A DNA stretch of 64,000 nucleotides from CBDCFV01 sp965216425. GTDB taxonomy: Bacteria; Chloroflexota; Dehalococcoidia; Lucifugimonadales; UBA3495. The number at the start of each line of letters is the position of its first letter. The first letter of the stretch is position 1. The notes below the pieces were generated by a model. It was given only the letters and a program-made list of their open reading frames with translations, ran no database searches and had not been told where the DNA came from. Both the position numbers and the translations under genes were made by a program. Where the stretch lies: NCBI GenBank assembly GCA_965216425.1, contig CBDCFV010000006.1, positions 1,309,619 through 1,373,618 on the forward strand, given 5' to 3'. Of the stretch, positions 44,844-52,821 are shown piece after piece.

Positions 44844-45176
44844 GGTTTACCTACACGCACGTGGGGCAAACAAGGATGCAACTGCATGATCCGCACTGTG
44901 AGCCGGTGGACCCCCACTCGCGTGGGGCAAACCCTCTTGGCTTCAGGAGGGGGCAGCAGCGCTAAGGTGGACCCCCACTCGCGTGGGGCAAACGACACCG
45001 GCCGCGCCCACATCCATATCAAGCACGGTGGACCCCCACTCGCGTGGGGCAAACTACTGGTCTTGGCATTGCCCCCTCCTTACTGTGGGTGGACCCCCAC
45101 TCGCGTGGGGCAAACCCAATGATAGAAACTCAAGCCCATTATAACACCGGTGGACCCCCACTCGCGTGGGGCAAAC
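44844..45176 (-). CRISPR. Type I-E CRISPR array, six repeats and five spacers
   Basis: Repeats of 28 bases start at 44844, 44905, 44966, 45027, 45088 and 45149, a strict 61-base period with 33-base spacers. On the minus strand the repeat begins GTTTGCCCCACGCGAGTGGG and ends GGTCCACC, with a CCCCAC/GTGGGG hairpin as in type I-E. Five copies are identical. The one at 44844 differs at about six positions, so it is the distal end and the leader lies on the cas6 side. The five spacers are all different from one another; none matches anything I can see in the window. Confidence 0.95.
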
Positions 45177-45234
45177 CCAATTCCGTGATATTTACCGCTC
45201 CATATTATGTGTTTTTCATTTGTCTTTTTCTCTT
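45177..45234 (-). promoter_or_regulatory. CRISPR leader
   Basis: 58 bases between the first repeat and the cas6e stop, markedly AT-rich, with T-runs on the plus strand (TTTGTCTTTTTCTCTTTT). Transcription of the array should run leftward from here. It is short for a type I-E leader, so part of it may overlap the end of cas6e. Confidence 0.6.
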
Positions 45235-45939
45235 TTAGTCCAGTGGTTGTAGCAATATCATGCCGTACCCGTAGGCTCGGTGCCTTCCGATGCCGGTTGC
45301 CAGCAGTTCGCTGAACCGTTCGGGGTCTTTGACTTCCAGCGCTCCGCTAACCGTCGCATCTGGCCCCAGGGAATATCCTGACGTCTTTTGACGTCTCACT
45401 TTTCGAATGGCGAACTGTGTCATCGCCAGCGTCTCCGCTACCGGGTATGCTCCACCTTGCTTTTCCATGATTCCCGCTACCCACTGGCAGTAGAGCTCGC
45501 CTCGGGGTGTTCCCCCCATTCTTTCCAGGTAGATGTCCCGCTCTGCGTGTCTCCCTTTTTCCTGCCATTTCCTGCGTTGCGTAGGGCGCGCTCTGACTGA
45601 GAATCGCAGCTTCGTTCCTGGTTTCCATCTGGCCGGCGCCGCCGCCGTCCTGACGGTTTCCGAAGGCATCACCGATTCCATGGCCAGCGTCTGATGTTTC
45701 TTCGCCAGCGCCCGCAGCTCGTCCGCTTCCAGCGCCGTGTAGGCCAGCACTGACCCGCTTCCCAGAGGGTCGGTCCGCTCAGTCTGCATCAGGAACGGCT
45801 TCGGCGCGCTTTCCGCCCCGAAGGTGCCGTAGATCAGGCAGTGCAAGGCTCGGTCCAGATCGCTGAGATTCTGCTCAGCGGACCACCGGGCGAGCCTGAC
45901 CGGGTCAAGCTTCGCCTGCATCAGGTACAGTGTGCTCAC
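45235..45939 (-). CDS. cas6e: Cas6e (CasE/Cse3), crRNA-processing endoribonuclease
   Basis: 234 residues. The N-terminus STLYLMQAKLDPVRLARWS and LSDLDRALHCLIYGTFG is typical of Cas6e, whose catalytic histidine lies in this region. The C-terminal glycine-rich loop is present (GIGRHRAYGYGMILLQPL). It cleaves pre-crRNA at the repeat hairpin and stays in Cascade. The GTG at 45939 overlaps the cas5e stop (GTGA) and follows AAGGAG; a longer upstream start would add an arginine-rich run unlike the family. Last cas gene before the array; cas1 and cas2, normally next, are absent. Confidence 0.9.
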   Translation of the reverse strand: MSTLYLMQAKLDPVRLARWSAEQNLSDLDRALHCLIYGTFGAESAPKPFLMQTERTDPLGSGSVLAYTALEADELRALAKKHQTLAMESVMPSETVRTAAAPARWKPGTKLRFSVRARPTQRRKWQEKGRHAERDIYLERMGGTPRGELYCQWVAGIMEKQGGAYPVAETLAMTQFAIRKVRRQKTSGYSLGPDATVSGALEVKDPERFSELLATGIGRHRAYGYGMILLQPLD

Positions 45940-46658
45940 TGCTGTTCTCCTTCGGCGCACTGGGTTCCTTCATTTACCCTGCGTCTTCCCACGTGGACCC
46001 GGTTGGCCCAGGCCCTCAGGTCGCTGGTCCAGCGCTCCTTGGTCTGCCGGACGCTTCCGTCGGCTTCTTCTGGGTCCCATTGGACCATGTTTCTGGTTCC
46101 TTGGGACGGTTCCTCCCGCAGCGCCGCCGTGGCGGTTCCGGCGTTCCGGTATCCGGTGAACACCATAGTTTCCGGTATACAGCATTTTCTGCCGATATGG
46201 AGAGGGCGCGCCGGCCGTTGCAGAGCTTGGCCAACCTCTTCCAGGGTGGGATGTTCGTCCGGCTTTTCCAGCCGCATGGCGACTATGGCCCGGCAGTCGG
46301 CGGCGTACTCCATCAGTCTTATCTCCGGACCCCTGTAGGTGCCGACGCCGCCTTCCCGTCCTTCCGGCGTTCCGGTCGTCGTCCAGGCCCGGTCATCCTT
46401 GGACAATTCAGCGGTCTGAAAGTCCTGCATTATCGTGACGCCGTCGTTGTGTTCGATCCTGACTGCGTACCTGATCCGTTCTTGCAGCGCCTGCAGCCGG
46501 TCGTGGTCCTGACGTCGCCATCCCAGGGCGTTGCCGACCAGCCCCGTAAGCATGGAGCGGCCTGGAAAGGCGCCGGTGGGACGTCTGCTGTCCACGGCGT
46601 CGCCGCCGAATGACATCATGGGCGCTTGGAGCGTCAGGATTGCGTACCGTCGCGTCAT
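45936..46658 (-). CDS. cas5e: Cas5e (CasD), Cascade subunit binding the crRNA 5' handle
   Basis: 240 residues. LTLQAPMMSFGGDAVDSRRPTGAFPGRSMLTGLVGNALGW is the classic Cas5e N-terminus (QAP--S-G--, R-T---P--S---GL--AALG). TYRGPEIRLMEY and EEVGQALQRPARPLHIGRKCC follow as in the family. Starts with ATG overlapping the cas7e stop (ATGA). A 20-base overlap region at the end carries the cas6e ribosome site. Confidence 0.92.
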   Translation of the reverse strand: MTRRYAILTLQAPMMSFGGDAVDSRRPTGAFPGRSMLTGLVGNALGWRRQDHDRLQALQERIRYAVRIEHNDGVTIMQDFQTAELSKDDRAWTTTGTPEGREGGVGTYRGPEIRLMEYAADCRAIVAMRLEKPDEHPTLEEVGQALQRPARPLHIGRKCCIPETMVFTGYRNAGTATAALREEPSQGTRNMVQWDPEEADGSVRQTKERWTSDLRAWANRVHVGRRRVNEGTQCAEGEQQ

Positions 46659-47812
46659 GACGCCTCCCCTCGCGTTACGGCTTCAATAATCCACTGGGTC
46701 AGGCTGTCCAGGGTCTCTTCCGCGACGCTGTCAGGCTCGAATCCCATTTTGCGGCGGGTCTCGTGTTCGCCATACCGTTGGTCGCATTCCTCCATTGCCG
46801 CGAGCAGCTTCTTTTTGGCCTTGGCCATTTCAGGCTTGGCTGGAATGCGGTAGGCTCCACTGAGGCTTCGTGGTTGCCGCTCTCCGATTTCGACGACCAT
46901 GCCCTCGGCGTAGGCGAAGGGCGCCGTGGAGCCTTTCTTGGCGCCGGGCGACACGGTGGCGATCAGCCCTGCCAGGTTGCCGGCGGCCTGTGCGGCTATG
47001 GCGCGGTCGGCATTCTGCCATTCATTGGGAGGTCTTCCGGTGGTGTTGGCGACCAGGGTCGGCACGTCGATGCAGACGTACACGTAGTAGATACCGGAGT
47101 TGATCTCCGTGGCGCCGATGTGCTCAGCGCCCGGTTCTGCGCCTGCCAGGTCTCCCATGGCGGTGAAGTAGTCGACTTCGCTCTCCTCGCGGTGGATGGT
47201 GAAGGCGTGAGCCACGCTGACGGCGCTGTCTATGTTGGCGTCGACGTCGGACGTCACCATCCGACCGAACATAGCGCCAATGATGCCGGCCGGCATCATT
47301 ATGGATTGCCGGAAGGCGGAGAAGTTCTGCCGCTCGCTCTTTTCGTCGAAGATCGCGCCGACGGCTTCGGCCGCCTTTTCAGTGTCCGGGTTTTCCCGCA
47401 GGATTTCCGCAACCCGTTTGGCCAGGTATTCGGTCTCCGACTGGCCGAAGAGCAACGGCTGCCGCTTGTTGCGGTCGTTGCCGTCCCTGCCGTACAGTCC
47501 CACATTGAGGGCTTGCGCTACAGCGATGTGGACTTCCTGGGTCATGTCCTCCCCGGGCAGCATTTCCGTGACGCGTTTCATGACGGCTTTTTCGGCCAGT
47601 TCCTTGGTGCGGTACGGGTCCGGCGCGATGTTCATCAGACTGAATGGGCCTTCGTCCTTGCGCCAGTGGCGCTTGAGGCACTGGGAGGAAATCCTGGTCC
47701 TCGTGACGCCTCCATAGGGCAGGCGCTTGGCCAGGCCGGAGTCGTCGCGGTTGAGCATTGCGGCGGTGTACTGCGTCAGCGCGTGGACCTGAAGGTATCG
47801 GGCTTGGGTCAT
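46655..47812 (-). CDS. cas7e: Cas7e (CasC/Cse4), Cascade backbone
   Basis: 385 residues. LQVHALTQYTAAMLNRDDSGLAKRLPYGGVTRTRISSQCLKRHWR is the strongly conserved start of Cas7e. ALFGRM-like MFGRMVTSDVDANIDSAVSVAHAFT and ITVS-type regions (GNLAGLIATVSPGAKKG, TAPFAYAE) complete it. Six copies coat the crRNA in Cascade. The ATG at 47812 follows AAAGGAG at eleven bases; a GTG at 47824 overlapping the cse2 stop is the alternative. Confidence 0.93.
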   Translation of the reverse strand: MTQARYLQVHALTQYTAAMLNRDDSGLAKRLPYGGVTRTRISSQCLKRHWRKDEGPFSLMNIAPDPYRTKELAEKAVMKRVTEMLPGEDMTQEVHIAVAQALNVGLYGRDGNDRNKRQPLLFGQSETEYLAKRVAEILRENPDTEKAAEAVGAIFDEKSERQNFSAFRQSIMMPAGIIGAMFGRMVTSDVDANIDSAVSVAHAFTIHREESEVDYFTAMGDLAGAEPGAEHIGATEINSGIYYVYVCIDVPTLVANTTGRPPNEWQNADRAIAAQAAGNLAGLIATVSPGAKKGSTAPFAYAEGMVVEIGERQPRSLSGAYRIPAKPEMAKAKKKLLAAMEECDQRYGEHETRRKMGFEPDSVAEETLDSLTQWIIEAVTRGEAS

Positions 47813-47820
47813 GTTGCCGT

Positions 47821-48177
47821 TCACTCCTTTTGTCCTCGGTTGTTGACTGCGCGATAGTAGTCGCGGGCGATGCGCACGCGGTCGCCATCCTGTTGTTCGC
47901 TTCTGCGGTGCTCAGTCATCATGAGGGCGGCGGACTGGTTCCAGTTGAACTTTTCCTGTTTGCCGCTCAGAAAATGCGCGGCGTGCTCCACTGCCTTCAT
48001 AATTGTTTCGCCCTGGGCATTCAGCAGCGCTTTTAGTCGTTCTTCGCTGTAACTAGCGTTCGCCAGTGCTTCACCCAGGCTTCGGTTTCCCAGATGGGGC
48101 CCCTCGGTATGGTTCTCACCCACCTTGGTGTCCATGGCGATGCAACGTACGATGCGGGCCCAGGTCTTTTCCAGTTC
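47821..48177 (-). pseudogene. cse2: Cse2 (CasB), N-terminus cut off by IS630
   Basis: The frame enters from the TA of the IS630 element and reads LEKTWARIVRCIAMDTKVGEN, then RSLGEALANASYSEERLKALLNAQGETI, FNWNQSAALMM and DRVRIARDYYRAV before the stop. The order small helix, S-E-R-L--LL-A, FNW, R-ARDYYR is that of Cse2. About 118 codons remain of an expected 160-200. An ATG at 48135 would give 104 residues but lacks the first helices. The stop overlaps a possible cas7e GTG. A truncated Cse2 would weaken or destroy Cascade. Confidence 0.82.
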
Positions 48178-48269
48178 TAAACCAAAGCCAAGGTGAAATG
48201 TGCAGACGCATGGGGTAAATTTGTGAAGGAACCCGGTTAGCTGGTGTCGGTAGTTGGGGGAGGTTGCTG

Positions 48270-49392
48270 ATGGGCGTGAGGGAGATAGACCGCTCTATGG
48301 AACAATGGCGGATGGGAGTCAAGGACTTTCGGCGGCGGATGATCCTGGCTCCCACACCCCGGGAGCGGGAGCGGTGGTACGCCATCTTGCTTCTGTCCCA
48401 GGGTTTGACGGCGGCGGCCACGGCGGAGGCGCTGGAAAGGGATCCCCACACTATTGGCCGTTGGGCGTCGGCCTTCGGCGACGGAGGGCCTGCAGCCCTG
48501 ATATTCGAGCAGACCGGTGGTTCCCCCCCGCCCTTGACCAAGCGCGGCAAGAGGAGTTGAAGGCAGCGGTGCAGGAACCGCCCGGCGCCTCGGGCATCGA
48601 CCTGGCCAACTGGTATTGGAAGGCGGTGCGGCAGTTTGCCGGGGACCAGTTCGGCATTGGGTTGAGCCGAAGCAGTTGTGTGAACTGGCTGCACCGGCTG
48701 GGGTTTGCCTTCAAGCGGCCCAAGAAACGTTTGCTCAAGGCTGATGAAGCCAAGCGGGAGGCTTTCGTGGCGGAGTACGCCATCCTGAGAGAGGTGGCCC
48801 AACGGACTGAAGCCAGGATATTCTTTGCCGACGAGGCCCACTTCCGGGCAGACGCGGAACTGCGGGGCAAGTGGGTGCTGAAGGGTCAGCCTGCTTTGGT
48901 GGACTCCACCAGCCCACGGTATGGCGAGAAGGCCAGCTACTATTCAGCCGTGTGCATGGAGACGGGCGAGGTGGAATGGATGGAACTGGAGGGCAACAGC
49001 AACAGCGGGACCTCGGTTGCCTTCCTGGAACAACTGAGGGAAAAACATCCAGGGCCACTGCAAGTCATCTGGGACAACGCGCCGGCCCATCGTGGTGAGG
49101 CGGTGCGGGAATATCTGCGGACGCCCGGACTTGACCTGCGGTTGGTGAACTTGCCGGGGTACAGCCCGGACTTCAACGCCGATGAGGCGGTCTGGGGCTG
49201 GGCGAGAGAGAGCCTGCCCTCGTGAAGACGGGGGAGGCCACCGGCAATCTCTGCCTGGGAAGCAAGGAGGCGGTGCAGGAAAGGGTCGGCAACTTCCTGG
49301 ACGGGCTGGCCAGCCGGAGAGACGAGGTGAGGCGCCGCTGCCGGACAGTACTGCAGTCAAGGGCCGAAGCACTCCTACCAAATTCCCGGCAC
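48270..49392 (+). pseudogene. IS630-family transposase, frameshifted and prematurely stopped
   Basis: Frame one (MGVREIDRSMEQWRMGVKDF) has the helix-turn-helix (GLTAAATAEALERDPHTIGRW). At a C7 run near 48524 the coding signal moves to frame two: QARQEELKAAVQEPPG, a second winged-helix region, then FFADEAHFRADAEL, VIWDNAPAHRGEAV and DFNADEAVWGWARE, the DDE triad. A palindromic element at 49209-49235 then introduces a TGA. The lost C-terminus (NLCLGSKEAVQERV, LASRRDEVRRRC) continues in another frame. C7 slippage may be programmed; the palindrome insertion is a separate lesion. Confidence 0.75.
49209..49235. repeat. In-gene palindromic element that truncates the IS630 transposase
   Basis: AGAGCCTGCCCTCGT-GAAG-ACGGGGG. 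It adds SLPS and a stop just after the catalytic glutamate helix. Almost the same sequence as the element at 8397-8421 in a different IS630. Confidence 0.6.
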
Positions 49393-49437
49393 GTTTCCCA
49401 GCATCCGGCAAATGCACATCCCACCTTGGCTTTGGTT

Positions 49438-49549
49438 TAGTCTTCCCATGCCCGTTGTCCCCATGCAATACTGTCAATTGGGGATGCAACAGCAGTTCAA
49501 GCTGATCGATAGCCCGGTAGTTTTCAATCGATACTTGCTTCAACCTCAT
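49438..49549 (-). pseudogene. AAA/SMC-type ATPase N-terminus cut within Walker A
   Basis: An ATG at 49549 opens RLKQVSIENYRAIDQLELLL followed by LTVLHGDNGHGKT, the canonical beginning of a RecF/SMC-like ATPase with Walker A GDNGHGKT. The IS630 TA falls directly after the motif and the rest of the gene is gone. With the two PtuA-like genes this is the third such ATPase in the window. Confidence 0.65.
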
Positions 49550-50001
49550 GGCCAGCCATCATCCTAATCTTAAGCGTAGTTTCACGCAGGTTACCTACAT
49601 TTTCTAAAAACAGAGTAACACAACACACCCTCCCTCCTTTACGGTGTCGTAATGCCTCATCACTAATTGACTAGGGTACTTCCTCTATCAGTACCTTGGG
49701 CAAGGACTGATTGGCAAGACTTGGGTCAGCCCATCTCACCTCCAAGTCAAGGTTAGGTGCCGAAAATTCAGGCGGCCCAGATTTGGCTCTCAAGCCAGAA
49801 AAGCCAAAATTAGTCCGATCGTGTTGAGCGCCTGTGCCGAGATACCTGTGGTGTTCTCGGTCAGTTGGACAGGACCGAGGTGGAATTAGGCGAGAGCCCC
49901 GCTGCTCAAACCAATGGCACGAACAACTGTTCCGGTGGACCTTCCCCACCTTTGCCCCTCCAACCCCTTGCGCATGGGCGCATAGCGCAGGGGAAGGCAT
50001 G
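49550..50001. other. Spacer between the ATPase fragment and the SulP gene
   Basis: About 450 bases, no supported gene. A minus-strand frame of 116 codons has no domain. The ATPase fragment's promoter should be here; nothing convincing is visible. Confidence 0.4.
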
Positions 50002-51537
50002 TCAGGCCGACTCGGATTCAAACATCACCCGTACCACGGCTTTGGCCTGTTCCACGTCCTGGGTGCAACTGTCTGGCTGCAGAGTCCCGAACGCGGCAAG
50101 CATTGTTGCGGGTTCGCCGTGTAGCCCCGAGACTACCACTGACTTGCGGTTTATGACTTTGCCGATGAGTGTTGCTGCGGTATCGTCGATATAGGCCGTG
50201 TGGCTGAAATCCATTATGACTGCTTGGCTAGCCTGTACATCTCCACCAAGAATCCTGGAAAGTTCCCGAGCCGAAGCCACAGATACTCTGTCGGGCATAG
50301 CAATCAGCCCCACTCTAGATTCGAAAGGGGCGGAGTCGGGCCATATCTCGGTATCCAGAAGCGGCACGGACACCAGCCGCTCCAGTTCACGCCTGTGCGA
50401 CCGTGTAACGTCCACGAGTGTGGAGAGGACCAGCCCGACCAGTATCGCCATCGTGAAGCCAATGAGCACAGCGACCGCGGCGGTTGCCAGCATCACCACT
50501 GTATAGCCAAGAGGTATGCTCCGGACCCGACGCAGAAACTCCCAATCTATGATCCGGTAGCCCGTGACTACGATGATGCCCGCCAGCATGGACAGCGGGA
50601 TCTGGTTGAACGGCACGGCTAGAGCCAATGCGACTACTGCCGCCGACGTGACACTTGCAACCTTGCTTCGACCACCTGCTTGGAGGTTGAGGAAAGTAGT
50701 CGAGCTTGCGCCGCCGGGATTACCTCCGATCAAGCCCGCCGCGATGTTACCGACGCCTTGGGCCATCAGTTCCCGATTCGGCTGATGCCTCCCACCGGTG
50801 GTGGCGTCGGCCTGCAAGCAGGTCAGCAGCGTCACGGCAGTACATAGCAAGGCCATGGTGAAGGCAGGGGGAATGACCTCCGGCATAAACACCGGCCAAG
50901 TTAGTGCTGGCAAGCCTCGCGGGATCTCGCCTATCACGGGAGCACCGGTGAACCAGATAATTCCGGCTGCGCTCCCCGCCAATAAAGCGACGAACTGGCC
51001 CGGAGCGTACCTGGCCAGTCGGGTTGGCCAAAAGACCCCGACCACTACGGTTATCCCGGCAATAGCAAGGGCGTCAAAATCGACCGTTGCGCTAGTCCAG
51101 GCTTTGACGCTGCCGACAACACCACCCGGTGCTGGGGGCAGACCGATGGCTGGGAGAACCTGGGTGACGACCAGTACTATGCCCGCGGCGGTGAAGAACC
51201 CTGACAGCAGCGAGTGGGGGATGTAGACGATGAACCGCCCCAATCGGGTCAAACCGAAGACTACCAGAAAAACACCAGATAGGAGCGCAGCTGTAAAGCC
51301 AGCCGCCAGCCCATGCTCGGATACCACCGACGCCAGGACAATCGCAACGAAGATGTTAGGGCCTGATATAAGCCCGCGCGTATTTCCAGTGATTGCCGCC
51401 AGAAGGCCGAGTGCGATAGCTCCGTAGAGGCCTGCTGCCGGCCCCAAGCCCGCTATGACACCGAAGGCCATCGCCGTTGGCACCAAGACCACGCCCACCA
51501 GCACCCCGGCCAACAGGTCAGTAGTGATGCTTTTCAT
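50002..51537 (-). CDS. SulP-family anion transporter with STAS domain
   Basis: 511 residues. The N-terminus DLLAGVLVGVVLVPTAMAFGVIAGLGPAAGLYGAI is the SulP signature; about 11-12 hydrophobic segments follow up to residue 390, and a C-terminal STAS domain holds VIMDFSHTAYIDDTAATLIGKVI. SulP proteins carry sulfate, bicarbonate or other anions, often as symporters or exchangers. The ATG at 51537 places the first helix at the usual distance; the frame extends further upstream without a ribosome site. It is divergent from the downstream epimerase gene. Substrate not predictable. Confidence 0.87.
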   Translation of the reverse strand: MKSITTDLLAGVLVGVVLVPTAMAFGVIAGLGPAAGLYGAIALGLLAAITGNTRGLISGPNIFVAIVLASVVSEHGLAAGFTAALLSGVFLVVFGLTRLGRFIVYIPHSLLSGFFTAAGIVLVVTQVLPAIGLPPAPGGVVGSVKAWTSATVDFDALAIAGITVVVGVFWPTRLARYAPGQFVALLAGSAAGIIWFTGAPVIGEIPRGLPALTWPVFMPEVIPPAFTMALLCTAVTLLTCLQADATTGGRHQPNRELMAQGVGNIAAGLIGGNPGGASSTTFLNLQAGGRSKVASVTSAAVVALALAVPFNQIPLSMLAGIIVVTGYRIIDWEFLRRVRSIPLGYTVVMLATAAVAVLIGFTMAILVGLVLSTLVDVTRSHRRELERLVSVPLLDTEIWPDSAPFESRVGLIAMPDRVSVASARELSRILGGDVQASQAVIMDFSHTAYIDDTAATLIGKVINRKSVVVSGLHGEPATMLAAFGTLQPDSCTQDVEQAKAVVRVMFESESA

Positions 51538-51785
51538 TGGATGAATTGGGATTGTTGACGTCGTCAAGATTTGGTAGGCCCACAATATAGATTCCCACAT
51601 GAGCCGGGTATCGACAGCTTGTACGGCGCTCACCCTGGACAACCTAGGTTACCCGCCCCACAGTATAGGGGAGTCCGAGGCGTTCTTCACCCTCATCATC
51701 GAGGGCTACAAACGCCGTTCCCTGCCGCTACGGTAGGAGGGCAACATGGTAAAATAAGGGCTACTGAACTCGACAGAGGTGTTCT

Positions 51786-52217
51786 ATGACCATTCTGGGG
51801 ACTCCCCCGGCGCCCACCGGGCTGGTGCATCATATTGGCATAGCCGTAAGCGACCTGGAGGCCAGTATAGACCTCTACGGTGGCCTGTTCGGTCTCAAGC
51901 CCGGACCCATCATTGAACGGGAAGACATTGGCGTTCGAGGCTGCTTCGTGCCGGTGGGCGACACCAATCTGGAATTATTGCAGGGCACCGGCCCGGACAG
52001 CATGATCTCGGTCCATATCAGCCGGAGAGGCGAGGGATTACACCACGTCTGTTTCGAGGTTGAGGGCATAGAGGAGAAACTGAAGACTCTGGACGAGCTG
52101 GGCATCAACCTCATCGACAAGATCCCCAGGACAGGCCTCATGGGAGGAGACATCGGCTTCCTGCATCCGTCGGCGGCGAGAGGCGTGCTCATTGAGTTGG
52201 CCCAACACTCGCATTAA
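51786..52217 (+). CDS. mce: Methylmalonyl-CoA epimerase
   Basis: 143 residues of the VOC fold with the epimerase pattern: VHHIGIAVSDLEASIDLYGGLFGL, metal ligands in HHIGIAV, NLELLQ and RGVLIELAQ, plus GEGLHHVCFEV for the fourth ligand position. The enzyme interconverts (2R)- and (2S)-methylmalonyl-CoA in propionate metabolism. No mutase gene lies next to it here. A short VOC relative also occurs at 5266. Confidence 0.88.
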   Translation: MTILGTPPAPTGLVHHIGIAVSDLEASIDLYGGLFGLKPGPIIEREDIGVRGCFVPVGDTNLELLQGTGPDSMISVHISRRGEGLHHVCFEVEGIEEKLKTLDELGINLIDKIPRTGLMGGDIGFLHPSAARGVLIELAQHSH

Positions 52218-52247
52218 GCCCCTTGGCTGAGTGAGCATTCACCACCT

Positions 52248-52706
52248 ATGATTGGCGCGCACCCGGTTGGAAACACTCTCAAGAGGATGGCGGCCCAAGT
52301 GGCTGCCGTCTCCTTGGTGCTTTTGTTGTTCCTGCCCTTCGTTGGCCCCCAGTTGGACCATCACTTTGCCGAGAGACGCCCGGACCATGTCCACGTTTAC
52401 CTCGGAGACGTTCTGCCGGACCATACCCACTCCTTCGAAGGCCGTCACGTCCACTACCATCTACCGCCCGGTCTGTCGATGAACAGCGGTTACCCTTCGG
52501 AAAGAGTACCCGGCCAAGGAATCTTATACCTGACATCGGACGATGGTCTCGGCCAAGGGCCAGTGGACCTGACCTCCCGATTGATACACCAGTCATCCCT
52601 CTTCCCCAGCCCTGATGATGTGGCACGCCTGTTCGACATTGGCAGGGGTGACGCTATCCTTTCTTCAGCGTTCGTCGCGCCCCCCAAGAAACCTCCACGA
52701 TCCTAG
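52248..52706 (+). CDS. Exported histidine-rich protein near copper genes
   Basis: 152 residues. An uncleaved or cleaved signal-like segment (MAAQVAAVSLVLLLFLPFVG) is followed by a histidine-rich stretch: DHHF, RPDHVHVYL, DHTHSFEGRHVHYHL. The remainder is soluble and not recognised. Clustered H-x-H pairs suggest copper or other metal binding outside the membrane. It precedes the cupredoxin-like gene and the CopC-CopD fusion in the same direction, so a role in periplasmic copper handling is likely, though inferred. Confidence 0.6.
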   Translation: MIGAHPVGNTLKRMAAQVAAVSLVLLLFLPFVGPQLDHHFAERRPDHVHVYLGDVLPDHTHSFEGRHVHYHLPPGLSMNSGYPSERVPGQGILYLTSDDGLGQGPVDLTSRLIHQSSLFPSPDDVARLFDIGRGDAILSSAFVAPPKKPPRS

Positions 52707-52821
52707 CTCCCTTCTTCCCCGTTTTCATTACACGGCAACGGGCTTCGTCCCGGCGTATTTCGTATGACCGGCATTGCCCGGTGATGCGCATACGACTATC
52801 AATATTGAAGAGGAGCACCTG

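Larger units (their letters stand above)
48180..49437 (+). mobile_element. IS630-family insertion sequence, parent of the AACCAAAGCC MITEs
   Basis: 1258 bases between TA at 48178-48179 and 49438-49439. Ends AACCAAAGCCAAGGTGAAATGTGCA and, inverted, AACCAAAGCCAAGGTGGGATGTGCA. The two flanks belong to different genes (cse2 and an AAA ATPase) in different frames, so the insertion was accompanied or followed by a deletion. Confidence 0.86.

Noticed and set aside
44784..45122. Open frames across the CRISPR array with a repeating W-T-P-T-R-V-G-Q-T type peptide
   Set aside because: They are translations of the 28-base repeats; the 61-base period is not a multiple of three overall coding use and no start signal exists.
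48135..48137. Treating the 104-codon frame at 47821-48135 as a complete cse2
   Set aside because: Cse2-like sequence (WARIVRCIAM) continues upstream of that ATG to the IS630 border, so the gene is truncated there.
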